Assembly: GCA_946546925.1 (NCBI GenBank)
Contig: CAMNOS010000010.1
Coordinates: 1-40,247 of the forward strand
Direction: 5' to 3'
Source: an uncultured Butyrivibrio sp.
GTDB lineage: Bacteria; Bacillota; Clostridia; Lachnospirales; Lachnospiraceae
Length of the DNA: 40,247 nucleotides
The first letter of the stretch is position 1; the number at the start of each line of letters is the position of its first letter. The position numbers and the translations under genes were made by a program. Of the stretch, positions 18,152 through 25,695 are shown one piece after another. The notes below the pieces were generated by a model that saw only the letters and a list, made by a program, of their open reading frames with translations, did no database searches and had not been told where the DNA came from.

Positions 18152-19057
18152 GCTGTAGGCCATCTTGACGTTGATGTCCTGATTGTAGTTGCCAAAGCCT
18201 CTTCCGAAGATGGTAAGACCTCCCACATGCTCTGCGCTGTCGGGCACCTCAAGCTTGAGCTTTAGCTGGCTCTTGGAGGTGAGCCCGAACTGGTCGATAT
18301 TCACATCCGAGATCTGAAGACCGTCAATGTAGGTGCCCTTGTGATTGATCACTAGCATCTTGAGAAGTCCGTACTGATTCCAGTTGGGGAACCACCAGTC
18401 AGGTGTAAAGATACCCTTTACATCACCGAAATCGCCCGGAGATGTCCAAGTGCCAAGAAGCACCTCGTTCAGGTAAAAGTATATGTCAGAGGGCCACACG
18501 TTGTTGACTCCGGGCGCCTCGGAGCTTAGCTCCAGGGAGACGCAGATCTCATCAATCTTCTGATTGGCGGGAACAAAGTTGGGAATGGCATACTCCACAT
18601 ATCCCTTGGTAAACCACAGTATATCGGCCTCGTACCTGTCCGGATGGGCAAAATACCTGGTGTCATCCACCTCTCCGATTAGCCTTCTGCTGTTGGCAAG
18701 GCCGCAGGTCGGGAACACTTTGTAATCCGAGAACAGGCCCACCTTGATGTCAGTGGTGTAGATGTTCTCGTTCTGGGGCTTATCCTGCAGCTCTATAAGG
18801 ATCTTGTCCAGATGTACAGAGCACATCTTCTGGTTGCCGTGGCCTGAAGCCTCAGAGGATACAGTCACAACTCCGCACTCCTCCAGCTTCTTGATATGGC
18901 TGGTAAGCGCTCCGTTTGTGATATTAAGGCGCCCTGCCAGTTCGTTCATGTTCATGGAATTCTCATTCAGAAGAATCTTGACGATCTCTACTCGTATATC
19001 GGAACCAAGGGCCTTAAAGAGCTCAAGTCCCTCGTCCAGTGTCTTAATGTGTAACAT
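18128..19057 (-). CDS. ArsR-type regulator with large C-terminal domain, companion of arabinofuranosidase
   Basis: The protein is about 309 aa from the ATG at 19057. I chose that start over the upstream ORF start because AGGGGAG lies just before it and the wHTH domain begins there (MLHIKTLDEGLELFKAL). Residues of about 8-90 form an ArsR-like winged helix (NMNELAGRLNITNGALTSHI). The remaining ~200 residues are Trp/Tyr/Asp-rich (EVDDTRYFAHPD, FTPDWWFPNWNQYGL, HVGGLTIFGRGFGNYNQD). They look like a ligand-binding beta-rich domain that I associate with regulators beside GH51 genes. The last ten or so residues (AYSPGDDKGR) are read from the antisense of the permease fragment, so the native C-terminus is altered. 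It lies downstream of abf in the same direction. A role in arabinose-polymer control is inference. Confidence 0.8.
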   Translation of the reverse strand: MLHIKTLDEGLELFKALGSDIRVEIVKILLNENSMNMNELAGRLNITNGALTSHIKKLEECGVVTVSSEASGHGNQKMCSVHLDKILIELQDKPQNENIYTTDIKVGLFSDYKVFPTCGLANSRRLIGEVDDTRYFAHPDRYEADILWFTKGYVEYAIPNFVPANQKIDEICVSLELSSEAPGVNNVWPSDIYFYLNEVLLGTWTSPGDFGDVKGIFTPDWWFPNWNQYGLLKMLVINHKGTYIDGLQISDVNIDQFGLTSKSQLKLKLEVPDSAEHVGGLTIFGRGFGNYNQDINVKMAYSPGDDKGR

Positions 19058-19080
19058 GTTACTCCCCTGTGTAAACCTGT

Positions 19081-19124
19081 TTAAAAAGCCGGACACAAAA
19101 TCCCAAGTATTTCTGTCCGGCTCT
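19081..19124 (-). terminator. Rho-independent terminator after arabinofuranosidase gene
   Basis: On the minus strand AGCCGGACA and TGTCCGGCT form a perfect 9-bp stem (19114-19122 with 19087-19095) with an 18-nt loop, followed by TTTTT. It lies between abf and the regulator, so the regulator is made by read-through or from its own promoter. Confidence 0.85.
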
Positions 19125-19146
19125 GTCTTATTTTCACATTATACAA

Positions 19147-20649
19147 TTATTTTAGTCTTATCTCAACCACACTTGCAGCCGGAACAGTTACCTTAAGGCC
19201 GCCATCAAGGCTGTAGCCATCAAAGCTCTTTTCTGTAACCTTTGAAGGCTCGTCAAAGGTATTGTGATCCTTAACATCTGCACTGCTGAGGATATTGGCT
19301 TCAACAACCTCAAAACTCTTCTTCTCGGTAAATACGACATCAAGCTCCTTAGCCTCAGTAAGTGACAGGTTGTTGAGTGTGATGGTGTAGATGCCTTCCT
19401 TCTCAGATACTGACTCAGTAACCTCAGGAACCATGAACTCGCCCGTTCCGGTCTCGCCTGTGCCTGTGATGTTGCTGTCCACAAGGTTTGCGCCCTGGTG
19501 ATGACGGAACATGTGGAAGACATGGTAGGTAGGAGTCTTTAACATCTTCTCGCCCTCTGTGAGGATCACGGACTGAAGAACGTTGACCATCTGAGCTATG
19601 CAGGCAAGCTTAACCCTGTCGCAGTGCTTGTTGAAGATGTTCAGTGTTATTCCAGCAACAAGAGCATCCCTAACGGTGTTCTGCTGGTAGAGGAATCCGG
19701 GATTTGTTCCGGGCTCAACATTGAACCAGTTGCCCCACTCATCCACAGAAAGTCCGATCTTCTTGTCAGGATCATACTGGTCGATTATTGCAGAGTGCTT
19801 CCTTATGAGCTCCTCCATCAGATATGCCTTCTTAAGAGTCTTGTACCACTCCTCATCATCAAAAGCTGTGGCACTTCCCTTGTCGCTCCAGGGTCCTGGA
19901 ACAGTGTAGTAGTGGAGGGAAATCAGATCCATAAAGCCGTGCTGCTCCTCGGGCACATGGTCAAAGCAGGTCTTCATAACTGCTTCCGTCCAGTGATAGT
20001 CACCTGAGTTAGGTCCGCAGCAGACCTTCTTTATTGGCTTTTTGGAGTTGTAGTTGCGAACGTAGGTCTGATATCTTCTGTACTCGTTGCCGTAGTACTC
20101 AGGAGTCATGTTGCCGCCGCATCCCCAGTTCTCATTGCCTACGCCGAAGTAATCGACCGTAAAGGGCTCCTCATGGCCGTTTTCTTTTCTGAGGTCAGCC
20201 ATTGGTGATACCCCGTCAAAGGTCATGTACTCAACCCACTGGCTCATCTCCTGAACAGTGCCGCTTCCAAGATTGCCGTTTACGTAGGTCTTGCAGCCAA
20301 GCTGCTTGCAGAGTTCCATGAACTCATGGGTTCCGAAGCTATTGTCCTCCATAACTCCGCCCCAGTGAGTGTTGATCATCTTCTTTCTCTTCTTTTTGTC
20401 ACCTATGCCGTCCATCCAGTGGTACTCGTCGGCAAAGCAGCCCCCGGGCCAGCGAAGAACAGGAACCTTGATCTCTTTGAGCGCTTCAACAACGTCCTTA
20501 CGCATTCCGTTGACGTTGGGGATGTCTGAATCCTCGCCTACATAGAGTCCCTCATAGATGCATCTTCCCAGATGCTCGGAGAAATGTCCGTAGATCTCCG
20601 GTGCTATCTCTCCCAATACTTTTGTTTCGTTGATAACAAGTTTAGCCAT
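19147..20649 (-). CDS. abfA: Alpha-L-arabinofuranosidase, GH51
   Basis: This 500-aa enzyme removes terminal alpha-L-arabinofuranosyl groups from arabinan and arabinoxylan fragments. It has no signal peptide and is intracellular, so it acts on imported oligosaccharides. The family-51 fold is evident from [34 protein letters not shown], the acid/base Glu in [12 protein letters not shown] and the nucleophile Glu in [10 protein letters not shown], and from [11 protein letters not shown]. The C-terminal beta-sandwich reaches the end ([14 protein letters not shown]). The length is normal for the family. An RBS, GAGAGGGAAG, lies 5' of the ATG. It is the only intact enzyme in a locus with broken permease and GH43 pieces. 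The exact substrate is not readable from sequence. Confidence 0.95.
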   Translation of the reverse strand: MAKLVINETKVLGEIAPEIYGHFSEHLGRCIYEGLYVGEDSDIPNVNGMRKDVVEALKEIKVPVLRWPGGCFADEYHWMDGIGDKKKRKKMINTHWGGVMEDNSFGTHEFMELCKQLGCKTYVNGNLGSGTVQEMSQWVEYMTFDGVSPMADLRKENGHEEPFTVDYFGVGNENWGCGGNMTPEYYGNEYRRYQTYVRNYNSKKPIKKVCCGPNSGDYHWTEAVMKTCFDHVPEEQHGFMDLISLHYYTVPGPWSDKGSATAFDDEEWYKTLKKAYLMEELIRKHSAIIDQYDPDKKIGLSVDEWGNWFNVEPGTNPGFLYQQNTVRDALVAGITLNIFNKHCDRVKLACIAQMVNVLQSVILTEGEKMLKTPTYHVFHMFRHHQGANLVDSNITGTGETGTGEFMVPEVTESVSEKEGIYTITLNNLSLTEAKELDVVFTEKKSFEVVEANILSSADVKDHNTFDEPSKVTEKSFDGYSLDGGLKVTVPAASVVEIRLK

Positions 20650-20670
20650 TTTCTTCCCTCTCTTTTGCTT

Positions 20671-20999
20671 TTACTCATTAACGTCTTCTGCGTCCTGCAG
20701 ATACTTAACACCCCATATCGAGTGGTTGTTGTCACCGACCGCGCAAAACACAGGGTATTGTTGCCCGCTTCATCGGTCATTGATACAAGAACTGCGTAGT
20801 AGATGTACCAGGCGCCGTCCAGATAAGGGAGCTCCGGTGCCCAGATATGTATGCTCATAGGTCCGGACTCGTGTTTGTGCCAGATTTCCGTCTCTGGAAC
20901 TGAAGGGAGCTCCTCAAGGCTTTTAGCTTTTCTTAAAACAATCCGGTCGTACTCCGGAACAGAAGCAGTGAAATAATTTGAATCATTACATAATAAATT
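20671..20999 (-). pseudogene. Remnant of a GH43 glycoside hydrolase, truncated and frameshifted
   Basis: Minus-strand translation gives NYFTASVPEYDRIVLRKAK, then a stretch ending in IWHKHESGPMS, then IHIWAPELPYLDGAWYIYYA. This is typical of the GH43 five-bladed propeller, blades 1-2. The N-terminus with the catalytic-base Asp is missing; a stop lies just upstream and the promoter is fused to it. After YIYYA the reading departs from GH43. A 2-nt (cg) excess at about 20740-20744 shifts the frame; if it is removed, the end reads DNNHSIWGVKYLQDAEDVNE followed by TAA at 20671. I do not recognise this C-terminal piece. The remnant lies directly upstream of abf, so a GH43-GH51 operon probably existed here before deletion. 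Confidence 0.78.
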
Positions 21000-21025
21000 C
21001 TAAAATGCAGGGGTGGCAGTGTCAA
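20997..21025 (-). promoter_or_regulatory. Near-consensus sigma-A promoter upstream of abf
   Basis: On the minus strand a perfect TTGACA (21020-21025), a 17-nt spacer and TAGAAT (20997-21002) form a near-ideal vegetative promoter. It reads through the GH43 remnant into the arabinofuranosidase gene about 350 nt downstream. No other good promoter is visible between it and abf. Confidence 0.82.
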
Positions 21026-21067
21026 CAATCATTTTAGATGTATTTGAAGTATTTTAGATGATTGTTG
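21023..21067. promoter_or_regulatory. Operator-like inverted repeat with internal direct repeats
   Basis: caacaatcat (21023-21032) and atgattgttg (21058-21067) are perfect inverted repeats. Within them attttagatg recurs at 21031 and 21051, exactly 20 bp, or about two helical turns, apart. The left arm overlaps the -35 box of the abf promoter, which is where a repressor or an activator would act. Confidence 0.65.
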
Positions 21068-21075
21068 TATTTTGC

Positions 21076-21124
21076 AAAAAGCTCCTGCTTTTTGTGCAAT
21101 TTTCCCACAAAGCAAGAGCTTTTT
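21076..21124. terminator. Bidirectional hairpin terminator after the aminotransferase gene
   Basis: aaaaagctcctgctttttgtg pairs with cacaaagcaagagcttttt around a short loop, with A/T runs at both ends. It lies 46 nt after the stop of the minus-strand aminotransferase and upstream of the abf promoter. The region 20650-21169 therefore holds the GH43 remnant, the promoter, the repeat and this terminator, and no intact gene. Confidence 0.75.
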
Positions 21125-21169
21125 AACATAATTCCAAGAAATATTTAAACTATTTTATTAAAGAAAACA

Positions 21170-22327
21170 TCAAAGCCTGCTGATGAATCTCTCAAATCTC
21201 TCCATGGCTGCCTTTAGGTTCTCCAGTGAATATGCATAAGAGATCCTGATATAGCCCTCTCCGCAGTCGCCAAAAGCGGTTCCCGGAACGACTGCCAGCT
21301 TCTCTTCCTTGAGGAGCCTTGTGCAGAATTCGTCACTGCTCATACCGAATTTCCTGATGCACGGAAATACATAGAACGCGCCGAACGGTTCGAAGCAGGG
21401 AAGACCTATCCGTTCAAATTCACTGAGAAGATACCGTCTTCTGTGGTTGTACTGCTCTCTCATCTTCCTGACATCTTCATCGCCGTTCCTCAAAGCCTCG
21501 ACGGCTGCGTACTGACTGGTTGTCGGAGCGCACATGATTGCGAACTGATGGATCTTGACCATCTGAGCCATGATCTCCTCGGGTCCGCAGGCATAGCCCA
21601 GACGCCATCCCGTCATGGCATATGCCTTGGAGAAGCCGTTTATCAGAATCGTCCTCTCCTTCATGCCGGGGACGGAAACGATGGACACATGCTTGCCGCT
21701 ATATGTCAGTTCGCCGTAAATCTCATCCGATATGACATAGAGGTCTTTTTCCAGAACCACTTTGGCTATCTGTTCCAGATCACTCTTTTCCATGATCGCC
21801 CCGGTGGGGTTATTGGGGAAAGGAAGAACCAGAATCTTGGTCTTGTCAGTAACTTTCTCAAGGATCTCTTCTGCAGTAAGTCTGAACTGGTTCTCCTCTT
21901 TAAGTTCAATAATTACAGGAACAGCATCCGCAAGGATCGCACACGGCTCGTAGGAGACGTAGCTTGGCTGCGGGATAAGGACTTCATCACCGGGATCCAC
22001 CATGGCTCTTAGCGCCAGATCGATGGCTTCCGAACCTCCAACCGTTATGAAGACCTCTTTTATCGGATCATAAGATACGCCCTGAGATCTCTTTATATAT
22101 TCAGAAACCTCTGTCCTTAGCTCCTTAAGTCCTGAATTGGAGGTATAAAACGTCCTTCCTTTCTCGAGGGAATATATGCCTTCATCCCTTATATGCCAGG
22201 GAGTATCAAAATCAGGTTCTCCAACGCCCAGCGATATTGCCCCTTCTGTCTCAAGGACTATGTCAAAAAATTTTCTTATTCCGGACGGCTTGATGTCGAC
22301 CACCTTTTTTCCGATAGGACTTCTCAT
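21170..22327 (-). CDS. Class I/II PLP-dependent aminotransferase
   Basis: This 385-aa protein is a fold-type I aminotransferase close to the aspartate/aromatic aminotransferases and to PatA. Visible motifs are LGVGEPDFDTPWHI near residue 38, YTSNSGLKELR, ITVGGSEAIDLALRA, FPNNPTGA, VISDEIYGEL, and the PLP-lysine loop INGFSKAYAMTGWRLGY. The C-terminal substrate Arg region is GEGYIRISYAYS. It probably moves amino groups between glutamate and another amino acid in the cytoplasm; the substrate is not clear. It overlaps the Lrp/AsnC gene upstream by 4 nt. This suggests it is co-made with, and possibly controlled by, that amino-acid-responsive regulator. Confidence 0.93.
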   Translation of the reverse strand: MRSPIGKKVVDIKPSGIRKFFDIVLETEGAISLGVGEPDFDTPWHIRDEGIYSLEKGRTFYTSNSGLKELRTEVSEYIKRSQGVSYDPIKEVFITVGGSEAIDLALRAMVDPGDEVLIPQPSYVSYEPCAILADAVPVIIELKEENQFRLTAEEILEKVTDKTKILVLPFPNNPTGAIMEKSDLEQIAKVVLEKDLYVISDEIYGELTYSGKHVSIVSVPGMKERTILINGFSKAYAMTGWRLGYACGPEEIMAQMVKIHQFAIMCAPTTSQYAAVEALRNGDEDVRKMREQYNHRRRYLLSEFERIGLPCFEPFGAFYVFPCIRKFGMSSDEFCTRLLKEEKLAVVPGTAFGDCGEGYIRISYAYSLENLKAAMERFERFISRL

Positions 22328-22812
22328 GGTGAAACTATCTCCCTTGTATCTTCATATTGTTTGGTAAGTATTGTTCCGTGATCCTTGTACTTCTTAAGAA
22401 TGAAATGTGTGGCTGTACTTAAGACCGTATCAAGAGTCGAGAGTTTATTGCTGACAAATCCCGCCACCTCCTGAAGGGTCTTGCCCTCGAGGATCACCAT
22501 GAGATCGAAGCCTCCGCTCATCAGATATACGCTGGTAACTTCGGGGTACTTGTAAATCCTCTCCGCTATGCTGTCAAATCCAAGACCCCTTTGAGGTGTA
22601 ACCTTTACCTCGATCAGAGCGTTGACCTTCTCTATACTTGTCTTGGACCAGTCTATCATGGTGTGATAACCGCATATTACACCCTGCTCCTCCAGAGCCT
22701 TCAGTTCATTGGCAACAAGCAGCTCATCCGCACCAAGCATCACGCTCAGATCGTGCACACCAATCCTGCTGTTCTTCTCAATAAGATTCAGTAACTCTTC
22801 TCTTGTACTCAT
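22324..22812 (-). CDS. Lrp/AsnC-family transcriptional regulator
   Basis: This 162-aa protein has an N-terminal helix-turn-helix (REELLNLIEKNSRIGVHDLS, then ELKALEEQGVICGY). The C-terminal RAM/ligand domain has VKVTPQRGLGFDSIAERIY and VYLMSGGFDLMVILEGK. Members bind amino acids and often control nearby metabolic genes and themselves. Its stop overlaps the start of the aminotransferase by 4 nt (ATGA), making the pair one translational unit. An imperfect palindrome about 50 nt upstream (22861-22885) is a candidate self-operator. Confidence 0.93.
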   Translation of the reverse strand: MSTREELLNLIEKNSRIGVHDLSVMLGADELLVANELKALEEQGVICGYHTMIDWSKTSIEKVNALIEVKVTPQRGLGFDSIAERIYKYPEVTSVYLMSGGFDLMVILEGKTLQEVAGFVSNKLSTLDTVLSTATHFILKKYKDHGTILTKQYEDTREIVSP

Positions 22813-22860
22813 ATGATTCTCCCGTTTAATCTGTCAAATAGTCATATTCATGGAATGTAA

Positions 22861-22885
22861 GTCTGATGCGTTATCGCATTAAGAC
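22861..22885. promoter_or_regulatory. Palindrome upstream of the Lrp/AsnC gene (candidate operator)
   Basis: gtct-gatgcg, a ttat centre, and cgcatta-agac form a hyphenated imperfect palindrome with a perfect core, atgcg-ttat-cgcat (22866-22879). It lies 49 nt upstream of the regulator's ATG. Its length suits a dimeric HTH protein. Confidence 0.45.
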
Positions 22886-22963
22886 CTTTTGCCCTGTCAT
22901 CTTTCTATGATACTACATAAAGCATCTCTTCGTACACAAAATATAGCTCTATGTCTCAGTGAT

Positions 22964-23980
22964 TCAAGTCATTACCCTGACCAGCTCATCTGCCTTGGGC
23001 ATGTCGAGAAATCTCATCTCATCGTCATTTTTGAGGATTCTCTCGTTGCCTTCCTTAAGATGACCGATAACAGCTGCATTTATGCCTCTTTCAGAGAGCT
23101 TTTGCAAAAGAGCTTCCTCATCGTCGCAGGCTATAAGCGCAGAGCCCGCGGATGTCAAAAGATAGGGATTAACTCCAAGAAATTCACAGACCTCTATCGT
23201 CTCCTGGCGTATGGGAATCGCCTTCAGATCCGCCTCAAGGCCGCACCCTCCCCTCTCAGCCATCTCCCAAAGGGCTGCAAATATCCCTCCTGATGAGATG
23301 TCGTGGACTGATATTCGCACCTTACCATCTTCAGGGCTCCCTGCTTCGGATCGGTTTGCAAGCTCTGACAGAACTTCGGCTTCCTTCCTCAGATCAAGAC
23401 GCTCTTTAAAAGCAACGGCATCTTCAATAAAAGGAACAGGGTATCTGCTCACCAGTTCCTCCTTCTTCTCCCGAGCGAGAATTGCAGTGCCCTCAAGTGC
23501 GATCCACTTGGTCACAACAAGTGCCTGCCCGGCCTCTGGTCTGACATCAAATAACGAAGCTGCATTCCCATCAGCATGGCCCGCCGCATGTGCTATGACC
23601 ACTGGCCTCGTCACTGCAGTTGTGACTTCGGTATGTCCGCCCGCATAGGGAACATCCATTATCTTTCCGGCGCAGCAGGCATCCTTCACTATAGTTTTGA
23701 GAAGCGGCTCCTCTGTATCAGGCGGAAGAAGGACGGTAAGCGTAAAGTGATCTGCTCTTATCCCCTGGCAGACAAGAGCGTTTACAGCCTTTACCACAGC
23801 GTAGTAGGCTCCATCCGAGACGCCTGCCGTCATAGGAGATGCTGCGCTAAAGCACCTCTCATCATTAGAAAAAGCGCAGTCTGACCCTACAGCTGCGCTC
23901 TTTACATCCTTAAATTCTGTTCTGATAATTTTCAAAACCGACCGCTTAAGGGCGTTCTCGGTTATTTTCCCAATTCTCAT
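22964..23980 (-). CDS. AIR synthase-related (PurM/HypE-like) protein
   Basis: This 338-aa protein has the two-domain PurM fold used by HypE, ThiL and SelD to bind ATP and act on a carboxamide or phosphate. The sequence begins MRIGKITENALKRSVLKII and continues with YYAVVKAVNALVCQGIRAD, YAGGHTEVTTAVTRPVV (as in HypE-like proteins) and VRISVHDISSGGIFAALWEMAERGG. The GGG-loop Asp and the Glu are visible. No hyp, thi or pur genes adjoin it, and no HypE C-terminal Cys is seen, so the substrate is unknown. It follows the VanW gene by 15 nt on the same strand, so the two probably share a transcript. Confidence 0.85.
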   Translation of the reverse strand: MRIGKITENALKRSVLKIIRTEFKDVKSAAVGSDCAFSNDERCFSAASPMTAGVSDGAYYAVVKAVNALVCQGIRADHFTLTVLLPPDTEEPLLKTIVKDACCAGKIMDVPYAGGHTEVTTAVTRPVVIAHAAGHADGNAASLFDVRPEAGQALVVTKWIALEGTAILAREKKEELVSRYPVPFIEDAVAFKERLDLRKEAEVLSELANRSEAGSPEDGKVRISVHDISSGGIFAALWEMAERGGCGLEADLKAIPIRQETIEVCEFLGVNPYLLTSAGSALIACDDEEALLQKLSERGINAAVIGHLKEGNERILKNDDEMRFLDMPKADELVRVMT

Positions 23981-23995
23981 GCATTCTCCGGTTGA

Positions 23996-25636
23996 TCAGT
24001 TAGTCTGTACGGTTTCCGCTGTATCCTGACTCTCGGCATCTGCAATTACTGCCGCAACCTCAGCCTGCTGCTGCGCTTGTTCCTGTTGCTGCTGAGCTTG
24101 CTCCTGTTGCTGCTGCAACTGGGCCTGAGCTGCATTCACCGCATCATTTACCGCCTGGGCTGCTGCCGCCTCATTTTCTGTTCCAACTGAACTCTGAACT
24201 GAGGCAAGGGCTGCTGCCACAGCCTTAACGGTTCCAACATCACCGGTTGCCATCGCCGTCTGGAGCTGTGCCATTGCTGTGCCGTCAGCTCCACCTGTGC
24301 CTATCGTGATGATCCTCGGAACCATCTTGTAGTTGCTGGTGTTGACCACCTCCTTTGTGGTCTGACCATTCTCAGTAACCACCTTCATCAGCCTCGCCTT
24401 GTAGCCAAGATGTGCCGACTGTGTTCCCACGTATCCTATCGCATGCGAGGGATCCTGTACATACTGATCCGCAGAAGCAGGAGTTGTCTCAAGTACCTCA
24501 CTCTCATAGGAAACCCTGCGGGAAGGATCTCTCTGCTCAACTCCGTAGATAGTAAAGGTGATATGTTTGTCTGAAGTAGTGTAACCGTCTATATAGATCG
24601 GATAATCCGTGCTGTTAACAAACCTGAAGTTCTTACCGCCCGACTCAGCGATGGCAGCGTCCGCAGAAGGATCCACATAGTTGACGATCATCGAATGGTT
24701 GTGTCTCTCCGTCACTTCAAGTTCCGATAAAAGGACTGCATTGTAGAGCGTTGTCGAAACCTGACAGATTCCGCCGCCTATACTCTCGACAACAAGGCCG
24801 TTTAAGTATGAGCCCGCCGGAAAATATCCGTTTTCTTCCGTAAAAGGTGTGATCGTATCAAGGACCGAGAACTCCTCACCCGGATATATGGTAGCACCGT
24901 TTATGAGCCTGCATCCATTTGCGACATTGGCACTTCTGGATGCACCTGAAGACTTATAGCTTGTGGTAAAAGTCCCGAGAACATCCTTAACCATTGCAAG
25001 CTCCTGAGCACTTCCCTCAGGCTCATCAGCTTCCACAGTCAGGCTGATAAGGTTGCTCTCATCTCCAAGTCCGTTCTGGATAAAGCTTTCTATAGTAGAA
25101 ACAGACTTATCTCTGTCAACGAGGTACCCCGTCTGACCGTCTGTTACTTCAAACCCGCTTTCTGTCTTTTTCAGGGTGTAGTTCTTTTTCTCCTGGTCAA
25201 ATTCTCTGGCACAATCTGCCACTATTTCCTCTATGGCATCTTTCTCATAGCCGTAGACTATATCAAAGACATAATTGTTCTTCTTAAGGTCTTTTAAAGC
25301 CTTGTATCTGCGGATTATGTTGCCCTGATGTCCGAGAGCATATGCATCCTCCACAATTCCCGTGTTGCTCCAGTACAGGCCGATATCCCATCCGTTAAAC
25401 GTCCTGCTCCTCCCATCGTCTACAGAGAGTGTGATTTCTTCATCGGAGAGCTTGTCCACATATTTCGAAACAGCTTCCTCAGCATCGGCGAGATTCATTC
25501 CGGAGACGTCCACACCACCTATAAATACGCCGTCCGCAATAGTTCTGTGGTCCGTGTCCCCGGCAAAAGACCTGTTCCCCGGGATCAGCACTCCCAAAAT
25601 AAGTGCCAGCACAAGACCTCTAAAAAATTTTTTCAT
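23996..25636 (-). CDS. Exported VanW-family protein with peptidoglycan-binding-like N-domain and Gln-rich tail
   Basis: At 546 aa, this is a YoaR/VanW-type cell-envelope protein. A signal peptide or anchor occupies residues 1-25 (KKFFRGLVLALILGVLIPG). Residues of about 35-210 match the PG_binding_4 module. The VanW domain spans about 230-370 with GCRLINGATIYPGEEFSVLD, GGGICQVSTTLYNAVLL and ERHNHSMIVNYVDPS. A G5-like stretch (about 380-440) precedes an Ala/Gln-rich tail with repeated QQQEQAQ units. The VanW function is not known biochemically; the domains point to cell-wall association. It diverges from the 214-aa gene at 25696, with only 59 nt between starts. Confidence 0.9.
   Translation of the reverse strand: MKKFFRGLVLALILGVLIPGNRSFAGDTDHRTIADGVFIGGVDVSGMNLADAEEAVSKYVDKLSDEEITLSVDDGRSRTFNGWDIGLYWSNTGIVEDAYALGHQGNIIRRYKALKDLKKNNYVFDIVYGYEKDAIEEIVADCAREFDQEKKNYTLKKTESGFEVTDGQTGYLVDRDKSVSTIESFIQNGLGDESNLISLTVEADEPEGSAQELAMVKDVLGTFTTSYKSSGASRSANVANGCRLINGATIYPGEEFSVLDTITPFTEENGYFPAGSYLNGLVVESIGGGICQVSTTLYNAVLLSELEVTERHNHSMIVNYVDPSADAAIAESGGKNFRFVNSTDYPIYIDGYTTSDKHITFTIYGVEQRDPSRRVSYESEVLETTPASADQYVQDPSHAIGYVGTQSAHLGYKARLMKVVTENGQTTKEVVNTSNYKMVPRIITIGTGGADGTAMAQLQTAMATGDVGTVKAVAAALASVQSSVGTENEAAAAQAVNDAVNAAQAQLQQQQEQAQQQQEQAQQQAEVAAVIADAESQDTAETVQTN
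24075..24116. repeat. 21-bp tandem repeat in the VanW-family gene
   Basis: Two nearly identical 21-bp units (gcttgttcctgttgctgctga and gcttgctcctgttgctgctgc) follow one another at 24075-24095 and 24096-24116. Each encodes seven residues of the Gln-rich tail, so units can be gained or lost without a frameshift. Confidence 0.85.
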
Positions 25637-25695
25637 AATACTTCCTCTATGTTATTATTGAATTATAACCCCGATTTTCTGAAAGGATATTATAG

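Noticed and set aside
17984-18265. 93-aa plus-strand ORF as an intact gene
   Set aside because: Only the first ~56 residues are permease; the rest is antisense of the regulator. It is a fragment.
18128-19096. Upstream start of the ArsR-type regulator (MSGFLNRFTQGSN)
   Set aside because: A good RBS (AGGGGAG) lies before the Met at 19057, where the HTH domain begins. The upstream codons overlap the abf terminator stem.
20604-20858. 84-aa ORF as a real small gene
   Set aside because: Its first half is the internal part of GH43, with matching sequence upstream of its Met and no start signal. It is a pseudogene frame that runs into abf after the frameshift.
24075-24116. Short repeats as a CRISPR array
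   Set aside because: The repeats are contiguous, in frame and encode a Gln-rich tail, with no spacers. No CRISPR-like array was seen elsewhere in the window.
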